Shown piece by piece: positions 10,401 through 19,163 of a stretch of DNA of 64,000 nt; the first letter of the stretch is position 1; the number at the start of each line of letters is the position of its first letter. The stretch comes from Marinomonas spartinae (GTDB taxonomy: Bacteria > Pseudomonadota > Gammaproteobacteria > Pseudomonadales > Marinomonadaceae): NCBI RefSeq assembly GCF_016461715.1, contig NZ_JAEMUI010000012.1, positions 80,025 to 144,024 on the forward strand, written 5' to 3'. Below the pieces are notes generated by a model. It searched no databases, had not been told where the DNA came from, and worked only from the letters and a program-made list of their open reading frames with translations. Position numbers and translations under genes: made by a program.

Positions 10401-11352
10401 CAAAGACCTTGCGCAGCTGCAAACGCAATTTGGTGATTTGGTAGAAGAAAGCTTTGCTAAGTTCGGCACCAAACAGCACGAGCAAGAGAATTTAACCCAT
10501 TGGCCTGATCAAAATATCCCTGAACGACAAGAGATCCAGCAGGCTGGGATTAAAGTCACCGCCTTTCCTGCCTTGGTGCCTCAAGGGGAAAGTGTGGCGT
10601 TGAAAATGTTTGACGATCAGCAAACGGCGGTCGAAACCCATCGCAAAGGGGTAATTACGTTACTCAAGCTCACTTTGTACAAAGACGTGCGCTATTTGCA
10701 AAAGAATTTGCCTAAGCTAAAAGAGTCCATGTTGATTTTTGCGCCCATTGGTAAAAAAGAGCTGCTATTAGACGATTTACTCAACGCTATTCTGGATAAA
10801 GTGTTTTTAGATGGTCGAACACTGCCGCGCCGTAAGGCTGACTTTGAAACATGCATTGCTGATAACAAACAGCAATTGGTCAGCGTCGGCAATGAAATGG
10901 CGAATCAACTGTATAGAGTGTTGTCTTCTTACCAAGGAGTTGCCAAGAAAATGAAAGGCAATATTCCATTACCGTGGACAAGGGTCTATGGTGACATTAA
11001 ACTGCAGCTCGAAAACTTAGTCTATCCCGGTTTTATCGGGAATACACCCTTGTTTTGGTTGGGCCAACTGCCTCGCTATTTTAAAGGAATCGAAGTGCGT
11101 TTAGAGCGCTTCCAGAATCATTTGAATAAAGAGAACAGTTATGTGTCCCAATTAGAGGGGCTATGGCAAACCTATATTAAACAAAAGAAAGCCCATGATG
11201 AAAAAGCGTTATATGACCCTGAGCTGGTTAAATATCGCTGGATGTTAGAAGAATACCGTATTTCGCTTTTTGCTCAATCGGTAGGGACGCTGGAACCCAT
11301 TTCGGATAAACGGCTTAGTAAACAATGGCAAGAAGTTAAAAAACTGGTTTAG
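7477..11352 (+). CDS. hrpA: ATP-dependent RNA helicase HrpA
   Basis: A DEAH-box helicase of about 1,290 residues, the usual HrpA length. Walker A GETGSGKTTQ lies near residue 88, the Walker B box DEAH follows in IIIDEAHERSLN, then the SAT motif and the QRAGRCGR motif VI. Helicase-associated and OB-fold regions follow, then the long C-terminal DUF3418 part. HrpA acts on structured RNA and in E. coli helps resolve stalled ribosomes. The frame is open from a TTG at 7429; I prefer the ATG at 7477 (MSTNDVMTRDRHL), because the extra 16 residues are not family-like. Neither start has a strong ribosome binding site. mlaA starts 9 bases downstream, probably in the same transcript. Confidence 0.93.
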   Translation: MSTNDVMTRDRHLIDQKHAQLLKRQKDGLPFDRMQAELNTMIEQSETLYQARMARLPKVTYDESLPVAARSEEIVEAIQNNQVVIIAGETGSGKTTQLPKMCLQAGRGIAGLIGHTQPRRIAARSVAQRISDEMQVTLGEQVGFQVRFNDESNDETLIKLMTDGILLAEIQQDRLLYRYDTIIIDEAHERSLNIDFLLGYLKRVLAQRPDLKVIVTSATIDVERFSKHFNNAPIIEVSGRTYPVEIRYQPLLSKSDSEELDEDQSMEQGILDAVESLIQEERQSGYRGAGDILVFLPGEREIRETAEILRRAELRNTEVLPLYARLSVSEQQRIFKSHSGRRVVLSTNVAETSLTVPGIRYVIDPGLARISRYSVRSKVQQLPIEKISQASANQRAGRCGRVADGICIRLYDEADFTARAEFTDPEIFRTNLASVILQMANLRLGAVDKFPFVEMPEKRMINDGYRALTELGAIKGDKMTPIGRQLAKLPIDPKLGRILIAAQQHSVLKEVSVVVSALSIPDPRERPQDKKTQSDQAHAQDKDEDSDFIVFLNLWERYEEQRQALSQNQLRQYCRKQFLNFLRMREWRDIHRQIIIACKQLGFKEVSHENRNYEAIHRSLLAGLFTQVANKMDDSKEMLGCRSRKVSIFPGSMLFKKPPQWIMAAELVETSKLYARVSARIDPAWIEEYAEPFVKRQYFDPHFERNQGRVMANEQVSLYGLIIVAKRRIDYGHVNQPEAREILIRQGLVEGEMRSKQAFYRKNKALIEQLETQEAKLRTRDILVDDEAVFQFYDQRIPKDIYNQKGLEYFAKTSPEALVMTREDLINQDVNVDDIAFPDSYGLNGVALPIDYRFEPGQKTDGATLKVPVGLLRQLSLEDLGWAVPGFIKERCEALLRALPKALRRRFVPIPQFVERIYPNLSKDKGDLLEQLSLQIKRETLIDIPLNEWNSDKLDTHLTLNLEVVDERGKVLGIGKDLAQLQTQFGDLVEESFAKFGTKQHEQENLTHWPDQNIPERQEIQQAGIKVTAFPALVPQGESVALKMFDDQQTAVETHRKGVITLLKLTLYKDVRYLQKNLPKLKESMLIFAPIGKKELLLDDLLNAILDKVFLDGRTLPRRKADFETCIADNKQQLVSVGNEMANQLYRVLSSYQGVAKKMKGNIPLPWTRVYGDIKLQLENLVYPGFIGNTPLFWLGQLPRYFKGIEVRLERFQNHLNKENSYVSQLEGLWQTYIKQKKAHDEKALYDPELVKYRWMLEEYRISLFAQSVGTLEPISDKRLSKQWQEVKKLV

Positions 11353-11361
11353 GAAAGGTTA

Positions 11362-12360
11362 ATGACAAATTCACTTTTGCAACGAGTGGGCGGCGTATTG
11401 ATCGCTTGCCTTTTGGTTTTCTCCCAAGCCACTTTTGCGGCAGCAGATGAAAGCAAACAGGATCCATGGGAAAGTTGGAACCGTAAGGTATTTAACTTTA
11501 ATACCACCCTAGATACCCATTTCTTTAAACCTATTGCCAAAGGCTATGTGGACTATACCCCCGTGATTGTTAGGCGAGGGGTGAGTAACTTTTTTTCTAA
11601 CCTTGGTGAGGTGTCGAACATTACCAATAATGCGCTACAAGGCAAGAAAAATGGCTTTGTCGCGTCGACCTGGCGTTTCGTGATTAACAGCACCATTGGT
11701 ATTTTCGGTCTGTTCGATGTAGCCAGTGCATTAGGGCTTCGTCAATACGATGAAGACTTCGGTCAAACCTTAGGATACTGGGGCGTTCCCAGTGGCCCTT
11801 ATCTCGTTTTACCCTTCTTTGGACCATCCACCGTTCGAGATGCGAGCGGCATGGTTGTTGACTACAGTAATTACCGTCCACAAGATGAAGTGGGGCTGAA
11901 CCGTGACCAACGTTGGGGTCTATTAGGCTTACAGGCAATCAATAAACGAGCCAGTTTGTTAGGGGCTGAAAACTTGATTGTGGGCGATCCCTATACCTTC
12001 GTTCGCGATGTGTACTTCCAAACCCATGATTATAACGTACATGACGGTAATCCACCGAACAACTCACAACCTGATGCAAGCGACAGTTGGGGGGATGATT
12101 CCACGACTGATAGCTGGGGCGATTCGAGTTCTTCTGAGCCTCAAGCAACAGATAGCTGGGGCGATCCTATTCCGGCTAAGCCTCAAGCAACGGATAGCTG
12201 GGGCGACCCAGTCCCTGCAAAACCCGCTGCAACTACACCAACTCAATCAACAGAACCTAAGGTTAAGGCTGATGCACAAAGCACTTCACCAACAAAGGCT
12301 GATAGCGCTAAAAAGTTAATACCGCAAAATACGGATAGTTCAAAAAATACTCAGAAATGA
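11362..12360 (+). CDS. mlaA: MlaA/VacJ-family outer-membrane lipid asymmetry protein with a repeat tail
   Basis: After a signal sequence the protein opens with DPWESWNRKVFNFNTTLD, the hallmark of MlaA. It then shows the conserved FFSNLGEV and DFGQTLGYWGVPSGPYLVLP segments. MlaA removes mislocalised phospholipids from the outer leaflet and passes them to MlaC. The N-terminus is ambiguous: LIAC fits a lipobox, but its hydrophobic stretch is short and a signal peptidase I site after TFA is equally plausible. After residue 230 a non-family tail appears with four DSWGD repeats, followed by a Thr/Lys/Ala-rich end. It is preceded by AGGAAAGG and lies 9 bases after hrpA. Confidence 0.88.
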   Translation: MTNSLLQRVGGVLIACLLVFSQATFAAADESKQDPWESWNRKVFNFNTTLDTHFFKPIAKGYVDYTPVIVRRGVSNFFSNLGEVSNITNNALQGKKNGFVASTWRFVINSTIGIFGLFDVASALGLRQYDEDFGQTLGYWGVPSGPYLVLPFFGPSTVRDASGMVVDYSNYRPQDEVGLNRDQRWGLLGLQAINKRASLLGAENLIVGDPYTFVRDVYFQTHDYNVHDGNPPNNSQPDASDSWGDDSTTDSWGDSSSSEPQATDSWGDPIPAKPQATDSWGDPVPAKPAATTPTQSTEPKVKADAQSTSPTKADSAKKLIPQNTDSSKNTQK

Positions 12361-12385
12361 GGTTGTTGAGTGGGTACTTGAAGCT

Positions 12386-12438
12386 CAGTAGCGTTGTTAA
12401 TCTATAGCCATCGGCGTGAGGGGTTAACAACGCTACTG
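12386..12438 (+). terminator. 15-base perfect inverted repeat after mlaA
   Basis: CAGTAGCGTTGTTAA (12386-12400) pairs with TTAACAACGCTACTG (12424-12438) across a 23-base loop, followed by ATATATTTT. It lies between convergent mlaA and the sugar dehydrogenase gene, so it probably ends transcription of hrpA-mlaA, although the loop is long for a simple terminator. Confidence 0.5.
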
Positions 12439-12521
12439 ATATATTTTATGGGGTATATCAGCGCTCTTGCTCTATCAAAGCATTTAAGTAAAACACGACG
12501 CTAAACGCTTATTAGTCTGAA

Positions 12522-13622
12522 TCATTGTAGAGGCGTGACTTCTAATAACTTGCCTGAATCCGTTCCAATATAGAGGGCGCCATCTTTGCTTTCCGCCATG
12601 GAGCGTAAGCGTTCATGTAATGACTCAAGGTAGCGTGTTTCCTTTGTTTCATTATTGTCTTTCATCTCAATGCGATTGAGGTGTTTCAGCACTAAAGCTG
12701 TTGATAAAAAGCTGCCATCCCAGTCGGCGAATAAATTTCCCCGATAGCGAATAAGTGAGCTAGGGGCGATAGAGGGAATGTAGACTTTGAGTGGTTTGAC
12801 AATGCCGTCTTTTTCCTTGGCCTCACCTACGGGATTGTTGTTGATGTACTCTTTGCCATGGGACACAATCGGCCAACCATAATTCGCGCCGCGACGAATT
12901 AAGTTGACTTCATCGCCCCCTCTAGGCCCGTGTTCGTTTGACCACAGTTTATGATCTTTTGTATCGTAATAAATACCCTGGGGATTACGATGCCCATAGC
13001 TCCAAATCTCATTTCTCACTCGGCTGTTGTTTATAAATGGATTGTCTGCTGGAACTTTGCCATCCAACGTTAAACGTAAAATGCTACCAGCATCATTGGT
13101 TAGATCCTGTGCGTTTTTTCTTATACCGCGATCACCAATGGTGAAAAAGACATGTCCCGCATCATCGAAGGCAATCCGTCCACCAAAGTGTCGGTTGGTT
13201 TTAGTGGCTGCATCGGAGATAAAAATATCTTGCCAGTTTGTTAGCTTATTCCCCACTAATTTGGCACGAGCCAAAGTCGTTGTTGCGCCTTTTGGTGTGG
13301 GTTTGGCATAAGTGAAATAGAGTAACTTGCTTTGTTCAAAGTTAGGTGCTTTCGCCACATCGAATAAGCCACCTTGGCCTCGATTATCCACCTTTGGCAA
13401 TCCACTGAGGGCGTGTTTGGCGCCATTTTTTAGGTCAACTTTGTAAGCTTCCCCTTTTTTGATGGTGACAATGGCTTCTTTATTGCTAAGTAGGGCGATT
13501 CCCCAAGGAATACCGTTAAATTGGGTGACCTGTTTTACTTTGAGTGGGCCACTGGTGGTGACCATTTGCGCATCTACTTGCAAGCTCAACAAAAGTGAAA
13601 TGCATAACAGCCAAGTTTTCAT
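12522..13622 (-). CDS. PQQ-dependent aldose sugar dehydrogenase, YliI/Asd family
   Basis: A 366-residue protein with a cleavable signal peptide (ends near VDAQ), so it acts in the periplasm. The six-bladed propeller signatures GGRIAFDDAGHVFFTIGDRG and NEHGPRGGDEVNLI with GANYGWP are the PQQ and calcium binding region of soluble aldose sugar dehydrogenases. The family oxidises aldoses with PQQ as cofactor. No PQQ synthesis genes are in the window. It stands alone, convergent with mlaA. Confidence 0.85.
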   Translation of the reverse strand: MKTWLLCISLLLSLQVDAQMVTTSGPLKVKQVTQFNGIPWGIALLSNKEAIVTIKKGEAYKVDLKNGAKHALSGLPKVDNRGQGGLFDVAKAPNFEQSKLLYFTYAKPTPKGATTTLARAKLVGNKLTNWQDIFISDAATKTNRHFGGRIAFDDAGHVFFTIGDRGIRKNAQDLTNDAGSILRLTLDGKVPADNPFINNSRVRNEIWSYGHRNPQGIYYDTKDHKLWSNEHGPRGGDEVNLIRRGANYGWPIVSHGKEYINNNPVGEAKEKDGIVKPLKVYIPSIAPSSLIRYRGNLFADWDGSFLSTALVLKHLNRIEMKDNNETKETRYLESLHERLRSMAESKDGALYIGTDSGKLLEVTPLQ

Positions 13623-13751
13623 AACAAGTTAATCTCTCAAATATGTTCTCTGAGTATATATAAAAAATGGCATTATGCTGTTTGCACTGCTGGCGTTCCT
13701 CAATCATTGCCAATTACTTGCCTAGTAGTGAAATTTTTCATAGAGAAGGCG

Positions 13752-14264
13752 TCACCCTATATAGCGTTCGTTTGGTAAAACATCACGTCTTACCACGGCA
13801 TTTGCTGCGATAATGGCGTTATCGCCGATGCTTACCCCTGGAAGTATTTTTGCTCCCCCACCAATCCAGACGTTATTGCCAATGGTAATCGGTTTGGCAA
13901 AGCACTTTCCGTCGGCTCTTGCTTGAGGGGCTCGTGGATGATCCACCGCATAAAGGTGGCAGCCTGGGCCAATCAGTACATCATTGCCGATATAAATGGC
14001 CGCGCTGTCTAAAAACACACAATTGAAATTAATATAGCAACGCTCACCGATGTGAATTTGCGTCCCATAATCACATTGAAAGCCAGGCTCAATGACGACA
14101 CTGCCAAACTTAGCAAAGAGTCGGGTGATATGACGTAAATTGCCTTTGCTTGGGTGAGCGTTGTATTTAGCGCAAGCAAGGCGAGCGGCTTCTCGACGCA
14201 ATCTAAGGTCTTTATCTAGGCCATTAAATGGTTCCCCGCTTTTCATCTTTTCAAATTCTGTCAT
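13752..14264 (-). CDS. sugar O-acetyltransferase, Maa/NodL/LacA-like hexapeptide family, short C-terminus
   Basis: The N-terminal helical mac domain ([14 protein letters not shown]) is followed by a left-handed beta-helix built from hexapeptide repeats ([36 protein letters not shown]). The catalytic His is in LYAVDHPR. The family acetylates maltose, glucose or related sugars with acetyl-CoA. The protein is 170 residues and stops straight after NERYIG, where relatives continue with VPA and a short tail. The stop therefore trims roughly 10-20 residues. The catalytic and CoA elements are intact, so function may be retained. Confidence 0.8.
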   Translation of the reverse strand: MTEFEKMKSGEPFNGLDKDLRLRREAARLACAKYNAHPSKGNLRHITRLFAKFGSVVIEPGFQCDYGTQIHIGERCYINFNCVFLDSAAIYIGNDVLIGPGCHLYAVDHPRAPQARADGKCFAKPITIGNNVWIGGGAKILPGVSIGDNAIIAANAVVRRDVLPNERYIG

Positions 14265-14330
14265 AGCTGGTTAATCGCTCCCTGAGTAGGATTACTCATT
14301 GTTATAGAGACTGATGAATGGGACACATAA

Positions 14331-14354
14331 AAAACGCGACCGAAGCCGCGTTTT
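14331..14354 (-). terminator. intrinsic terminator of talB
   Basis: On the minus strand AAAACGCGGC and GTCGCGTTTT form a 10-base stem with one G-U pair, closed by a stable UUCG tetraloop and followed by a T-run. It starts 27 bases after the talB stop. Confidence 0.85.
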
Positions 14355-14381
14355 AGATAGTATTATCGTTAAGCCGATTGC

Positions 14382-15332
14382 TTACAGCATAGCTGCCAGC
14401 GTTTTTTCTAGCTTACGTTGGTCGGCCGCAAAATTGCGGATACCTTCCGCAAGTTTTTCAGTTGCCATAGCGTCTTCATTCATTGCCCAACGGAATGCCT
14501 GTTCAGTAATTGCTTCAGGCGCTGGTTTAATCTCTTTAGCAGGGATTAATTTACGCTCTAGCTTCCCTTCGTCTTTTTTCAATTCTTCAAGTAGAGCAGG
14601 GCTAATGGTCAATCGGTCACAGCCCGCTAGCTGTTCGATCTCACCAATGTTACGGAAGCTCGCGCCCATCACAACGGTGTTGTAGCCGTGGTCTTTGTAG
14701 TAGTTATAAATTTCAGTAACCGACACTACGCCTGGGTCCGTTTCAGCGGTGTATTCTTCGCCAGTAGACTTTTTGTACCAGTCAAGGATACGGCCCACAA
14801 ATGGAGAGATCAGGAATACACCTGCTTCGGCACAAGCTTGCGCTTGAGCGAAAGAGAACAGTAGGGTCAGGTTACAGTTGATGCCGTCTTTTTCCAGTTG
14901 CTCAGCGGCTTTGATACCTTCCCAAGTCGACGCGGTTTTGATCAAAATACGGTCACGCGACACGCCGGCTTCTTCGTAGAGTTTGATCAAGCGATGGGCT
15001 TTTTCAATAGTAGCATTGGTATCGTAAGATAAACGTGCATCGACTTCTGTCGAAATGCGGCCAGGTACGTATTTTAGAATTTCCGTACCGACGATAACCG
15101 CTAGCTTGTCGCTGGCGTCGATCAATTGTTGCTCTTTGTCGTTACTTTGCTCTTTAGCCCATGCAACGGCTTGATCTAGAAAAGGTGCGTATTCAGGAAT
15201 TTGAGACGCTTTTAGCATCAAAGAAGGGTTCGTAGTGGCATCTTCTGGCAAATACTCTTTGATTGCCGTGATATCACCCGTATCCGCTACAATGGTCGTG
15301 AACTCTTTTAATTGAGATAACTTATTGCTCAT
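14382..15332 (-). CDS. talB: transaldolase
   Basis: A 316-residue transaldolase of the TalB type. It moves a dihydroxyacetone unit between sugar phosphates in the non-oxidative pentose phosphate pathway. The Schiff-base lysine is K132 in [12 protein letters not shown], the same number as in E. coli TalB. The conserved [15 protein letters not shown] and [11 protein letters not shown] segments are all present. The start lies 5 bases downstream of the dusA stop, so the two are likely co-transcribed. A strong UUCG terminator follows. Confidence 0.95.
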   Translation of the reverse strand: MSNKLSQLKEFTTIVADTGDITAIKEYLPEDATTNPSLMLKASQIPEYAPFLDQAVAWAKEQSNDKEQQLIDASDKLAVIVGTEILKYVPGRISTEVDARLSYDTNATIEKAHRLIKLYEEAGVSRDRILIKTASTWEGIKAAEQLEKDGINCNLTLLFSFAQAQACAEAGVFLISPFVGRILDWYKKSTGEEYTAETDPGVVSVTEIYNYYKDHGYNTVVMGASFRNIGEIEQLAGCDRLTISPALLEELKKDEGKLERKLIPAKEIKPAPEAITEQAFRWAMNEDAMATEKLAEGIRNFAADQRKLEKTLAAML

Positions 15333-15337
15333 TGCTC

Positions 15338-16387
15338 TTATCCTTTACGTTGGTGTTGTTTGACCAAGTCAATGGCCTCTAATAATACGTCTATATTTGC
15401 GTCCGCTTTATGACCTTTCTCAGAAAGGTAGCGGCGAAATTGTTTACCGCCGGGCTCGCCTTGGAAAAGGCCTAAAATATGGCGAGTGAGATGCATCAAA
15501 CGCTCGCCTTTGGCGAGTTGCTGTTTCGCATAAGGCACAAAGGCCATCAATGCATCAAAGCGGTTATCGAAACGGTCATTTTGGCCGAATAGGCAGCTGT
15601 CTACTTGGCTCAGTAACCAAGGGTTTTGATACGCCTCGCGACCCACCATGACACCATCGACAAATTGTAAGTGCTGTTCGCATTCCTCTAGTGTTTTAAT
15701 GCCACCGTTTATAATGATTTCAAGGTCTGGGAAATCTTTCTTCAACTGGTACACATAATCGTACTTTAGTGGAGGAATCTCGCGATTCTCTTTTGGGCTT
15801 AAGCCCGCCAAAATGGCATTACGCGCGTGGACAATAAATGTCTTAACGCCCGTTGTCGCCACATCACCCACAAAGTCTCGCACCACGCTGTATTCTTCTT
15901 GATCATCGAGCCCGATACGATGCTTCACCGTGATCGGTAGGCTAGACGCATCCTGCATAGCACGCATGGCGTCTTTTACCTTGTCTGGATAAGCCATCAA
16001 ACAAGCGCCAATTAAACTGTTTTGCACTCGATCACTCGGACAACCGACGTTTAAATTGACTTCATCGTAGCCGTAGTCTTCCGCCATCTTCGCGCATTTG
16101 CCCAGCGCTACCGCATCAGCACCGCCGAGTTGTAAGGCGATAGGATGCTCACATTCATTATAATGTAAGAATCTTTCAGGATTATTGCCCTGCAATAACG
16201 CCCCTGTGGTAACCATCTCAGTATAAAGTAGCGTATTTTTACTAAGCGTCCTAGCGAACACTCGATAATCGCTTGTGGTCCAGTCCATCATGGGTGCAAC
16301 ACTAAAGCGTCTATCCACTGAATCCATTGATTTTACTGGGTTTAACTCTGATTTTCTTGCTTTTTCTTGTAGCATTAATAAGGTCAT
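15338..16387 (-). CDS. dusA: tRNA-dihydrouridine(20/20a) synthase DusA
   Basis: An FMN enzyme that reduces uridine in the tRNA D-loop. Family signatures are [11 protein letters not shown] at the N-terminus, [10 protein letters not shown] with the catalytic Cys, KHRIG, NGGI and [13 protein letters not shown], then [11 protein letters not shown] near the end. The length of 349 residues assumes the ATG at 16387. An ATG at 16327 ([16 protein letters not shown]) is an equally likely start, and neither has a convincing ribosome binding site. That uncertainty fits a gene whose 5' end has been an integration target: an integrase remnant begins 170 bases upstream on the other strand. Confidence 0.93.
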   Translation of the reverse strand: MTLLMLQEKARKSELNPVKSMDSVDRRFSVAPMMDWTTSDYRVFARTLSKNTLLYTEMVTTGALLQGNNPERFLHYNECEHPIALQLGGADAVALGKCAKMAEDYGYDEVNLNVGCPSDRVQNSLIGACLMAYPDKVKDAMRAMQDASSLPITVKHRIGLDDQEEYSVVRDFVGDVATTGVKTFIVHARNAILAGLSPKENREIPPLKYDYVYQLKKDFPDLEIIINGGIKTLEECEQHLQFVDGVMVGREAYQNPWLLSQVDSCLFGQNDRFDNRFDALMAFVPYAKQQLAKGERLMHLTRHILGLFQGEPGGKQFRRYLSEKGHKADANIDVLLEAIDLVKQHQRKG

Positions 16388-16421
16388 TTTGGGTTAAGAA
16401 TTGGCGTTTTAGGTGCTATAA

Positions 16422-16455
16422 TGCTACAGAATTGCTACATTTTATTTTTGTAGCA
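16422..16455. repeat. three TGCTACA copies upstream of the integrase stump
   Basis: TGCTACA occurs at 16422-16428 and 16433-16439, and inverted as TGTAGCA at 16449-16455. Short spaced repeats next to an integrase gene are typical of arm-type integrase or excisionase sites; this role is inferred. A near-palindrome (GCGCCTA, TATA, TAGGTGC) follows at 16503-16520, just before the integrase start. Confidence 0.4.
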
Positions 16456-16556
16456 AATAGCATTTTCGCTGGTTTCTAATTTTATTACAAAACTACCGCC
16501 TAGCGCCTATATATAGGTGCCTATTATGTCACAAAATTTCGGAATCTCTAACTGGT

Positions 16557-16667
16557 ATGGCAACTTTTAAAATAAGAAAGAGAGTAGATGGGTCTGTTGT
16601 TCATGTAGCTCAAATTCGTATATCAAAGGCTGGGACGACAGTATTCAGTGAAGCCAAAAGCTTTCAG
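16557..16667 (+). pseudogene. N-terminal stump of a DusA-type tyrosine integrase
   Basis: ATG at 16557 opens a frame MATFKIRKRVDGSVVHVAQI, which continues to about SEAKSFQ. This matches the N-terminal SAM-like/Arm start typical of integrases that target dusA. After about 37 codons the frame runs into out-of-frame reading of the following phage-like gene, so the catalytic domain has been deleted. Position and orientation, facing away from dusA, are those expected for the element's integrase. Confidence 0.6.
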
Positions 16668-16971
16668 GGGAAAGGGGCTAGTACAACTCAACGAGCAAAA
16701 ACAACTTCCCGCCACCTCGGCCGACACCGCCGTACTGGAAACCGAGAAGTACAAATTGATCAACAACATCGTCACCTCCATGAAACTCTCCAGCAACCCA
16801 GTCGTCCTCCCAGCCAGCGACCTAAACGACATGGTACAAGCCATCCGCATGTACCAACAGCAAATCGCACAGCTACGCACACCCGACTGGGTAAACGACA
16901 ACGTCGACCACATCAAGGAATACGCCAACCGCACCTTCCTAGACGACTGGCCAATGCCCAAGCATAAGTAA
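16648..16971 (+). CDS. phage-like protein of unknown function, probably N-terminally truncated
   Basis: A 107-codon frame. The first residues (MKPKAFRGKG) overlap the integrase stump in another frame and are probably an accident of the deletion joint. The remainder, from LVQLNEQKQL to RTFLDDWPMPKHK, is a soluble helical protein with the GC-rich, C-heavy codon use of the tail genes at 20692-22092. It ends directly before a strong terminator. I do not recognise the family. Location suggests a tail or tail-fibre region gene that lost its 5' part. Confidence 0.5.
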   Translation: MKPKAFRGKGLVQLNEQKQLPATSADTAVLETEKYKLINNIVTSMKLSSNPVVLPASDLNDMVQAIRMYQQQIAQLRTPDWVNDNVDHIKEYANRTFLDDWPMPKHK

Positions 16972-16980
16972 CAAACACAA

Positions 16981-17004
16981 AAAGCCCACCGAGCGTGGGC
17001 TTTT
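16981..17004 (+). terminator. intrinsic terminator after the phage-like gene
   Basis: AAAGCCCAC (16981-16989) pairs with GTGGGCTTT (16995-17003) around a 5-base loop and is followed by T residues. It closes the phage transcript on the left side of the inserted cassette. Confidence 0.8.
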
Positions 17005-17095
17005 CGTTCGTGTAATAAGGTGTAATTGCTACGCTTACACTTAGTGAATAGTCTTGTTGGTGAAACCAGAAGTTAATTTCTTCATAGGATAGAAT

Positions 17096-17140
17096 TTGGG
17101 GTCAGATGAAAAATAGTTTTTAATTTTCATCTGACCCCAA
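17096..17140. repeat. 17-base perfect inverted repeat (REP-like)
   Basis: TTGGGGTCAGATGAAAA (17096-17112) is repeated inverted at 17124-17140, with an 11-base loop. TTGGGGTCAG-type repeats of this sort are common intergenic REP-like elements. Immediately after it, a 24-codon frame (17174-17248, MRMLQKHPDRVKKYF) stops abruptly and could be a gene fragment. A diverged copy of the left arm lies at the other edge of the cassette (20569-20589). Confidence 0.7.
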
Positions 17141-17352
17141 TTGTCAGCTTTAAAAGGAAGAGTGATCTCACATATGAGAATGTTACAGAAGCATCCAGAT
17201 CGAGTTAAAAAGTACTTTAAGCATAGGTCAATTTGCTATGTCGCTTAGCAGATATAAAACCCCGCTGGGTTAATACCAAAAGTGTCATTTCCTAGGTGGT
17301 TAATTGTTTTTAAACGGTAAGGAAATTTCGAACGTTAAAAGGAGTTATGTCA

Positions 17353-19149
17353 ATGAGCAACACAGATCTTTCCACAAAAATAGTGCCATGGCTGGGGTCA
17401 TATGAACTGGGATACGGTGTCGACTTTTTTTCAAAGCAAATTAGAAAATCAGCTATCAAAAATCCGAAATCGTTGCAAAGTAAGCCATCTACTGGGGATG
17501 GCCGAGGTTGGCAATCTGTCGTTTCTAACTATCAGAGAATTGAAAAAAAAGAGGAACTGATTAAGAATCTAACAATTGATTTTAATATTGCAGGTTCTAA
17601 TCCATCTTCGTCATTTAGCTTCATTTCCCAGTTTGTCGACAATGTAAAGATAAATAAATTTAATATTTATATTACGCTCACTATAAATGTACAAAATTAC
17701 GAAGAGGTTATTAGTAGTGATTTTGACATAATCAAAGTAGATGAAAACCTTACAGAAAATAATACAGAACGCCTATATGGTGACCATTTTATTAATGGTT
17801 ATATTACAGGGGGGTTTTATCTAGCGATCATTGAAATTAAAACGGATACAGAAGAAAAAAAGCAGGAAGTTCTTTCCAAATTAAGTGCAAATCAAAAAGA
17901 CCAAGCAAAAGACAAAAAAGACGCTGGGACAGCAAGTAAAGATGAAGATAAAAGCAAATCTGATTCAGACAGTGACAAAGAGTCGACTGGAAATGGCTTG
18001 AAATTTATGCTAGAAAAGGTCGCTAAATTAGAAAACGTAGAATTAAAAATAGATATTCGTCGAGTTGGTGCATCAGGAAAGCTCAATTTAACAGACCTAA
18101 AAGAGTTGCTCAAAGATGCCGATGACTTTCCTCAGAAGGTCGCGAACAACGGACGTCCATTGTTTGCGATAATTAAACCTTGGGCACTGACTGATTTTAC
18201 TTTTCCTTCAATACAATCAAGTTTAGTTAAGCAATACGAGCTTTTTTCTTTACAAATTCACAGGCGAATTCAGCGATTTCTGTCTCTTCAGGAAGACATT
18301 CAGTGGGCAATAGATCATCACTCTAGTCAAACATTTGTTGAGAGCAAACAGAGTCTAATTGATATAAAAGCCGACATCATAAAACGATTGAATTTATCAA
18401 ACGGACTATTAGAAGCATTGCATTCAAATCCTAAGGCTTTTTTAACCGCTTCGCCAGATACTGATCAGCTTGGAATACACTTGTTACCGCAGTTGATGGA
18501 TTGGACAGCGATTCCTGACCGTATCTTAAAGACTCAAAAATATCTGATTCAGCCATCGATATCTGAAAACCCATATAGTTTAGTTATCACTCTTCAGCCG
18601 TTATTGTCTGGTTTAGGCAAGTTTCATACTGACGTTAAGCACGCAATAAATACGCTAGTAGAAAATGTTATTGAGACTTACAGAGGATTATCGGAATGCA
18701 TCGAAAACGTAATTTTAACGTTTGAGTCAGTGGACATGGATGTGGCTGAAACGTTACTGAATAAAGAAGTAACATTATTGCTTGAAGATTTATCATGCAA
18801 ATGGAAGTTAGAATTCACCACGCCATTAGTAACTTTGCAAAATTTTCTAGAACCAAATATCTCAGGTGAAGGATTATTAGGCGCGGGAACAAGTGATTTC
18901 TCTCAAAGAGATATAAATTGCGTTAATCAATTACTTGCCTATTTAAGTCCAAATATATCCTCATCCGATTCCCTTTTGGGTGGGTACTTACAGTTGTTTT
19001 CAGAACTTCAAAAAGAGTTTATCAATGCCAGCAGAACAAATGTGGATATGTTTGAGACCGCTGAACTTGATACTGCAGCATGGCGTGAGTTGCAAACTCT
19101 TTTTTGGGAGTCCAGTGTAAAACTAATTAAGTTGAATGTAGTTAAATAA
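17353..19149 (+). CDS. putative MACPF-like pore-forming protein, first gene of a two-gene cassette
   Basis: A protein of about 598 residues without signal peptide. Residues 140-160 read YGDHFINGYITGGFYLAII, resembling the Y-G-x-H-F and GG signature of MACPF/perforin-like domains. An acidic-basic linker full of Lys, Asp and Ser follows (about 180-215). Then comes GLKFMLEKVAKLENVEL and LKELLKDADDFPQKVANNGRPLFAI, which also recalls the end of such domains. The second half is helical with no motif I recognise. ATG 17347 lies only 2 bases after GGAG, so the ATG at 17353 (8-base spacing) is preferred. The region is much richer in A and T than the flanking phage genes. Its partner starts 14 bases downstream. 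The MACPF reading is inference by eye. Confidence 0.45.
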   Translation: MSNTDLSTKIVPWLGSYELGYGVDFFSKQIRKSAIKNPKSLQSKPSTGDGRGWQSVVSNYQRIEKKEELIKNLTIDFNIAGSNPSSSFSFISQFVDNVKINKFNIYITLTINVQNYEEVISSDFDIIKVDENLTENNTERLYGDHFINGYITGGFYLAIIEIKTDTEEKKQEVLSKLSANQKDQAKDKKDAGTASKDEDKSKSDSDSDKESTGNGLKFMLEKVAKLENVELKIDIRRVGASGKLNLTDLKELLKDADDFPQKVANNGRPLFAIIKPWALTDFTFPSIQSSLVKQYELFSLQIHRRIQRFLSLQEDIQWAIDHHSSQTFVESKQSLIDIKADIIKRLNLSNGLLEALHSNPKAFLTASPDTDQLGIHLLPQLMDWTAIPDRILKTQKYLIQPSISENPYSLVITLQPLLSGLGKFHTDVKHAINTLVENVIETYRGLSECIENVILTFESVDMDVAETLLNKEVTLLLEDLSCKWKLEFTTPLVTLQNFLEPNISGEGLLGAGTSDFSQRDINCVNQLLAYLSPNISSSDSLLGGYLQLFSELQKEFINASRTNVDMFETAELDTAAWRELQTLFWESSVKLIKLNVVK

Positions 19150-19163
19150 ATGGAGATGAAGTG

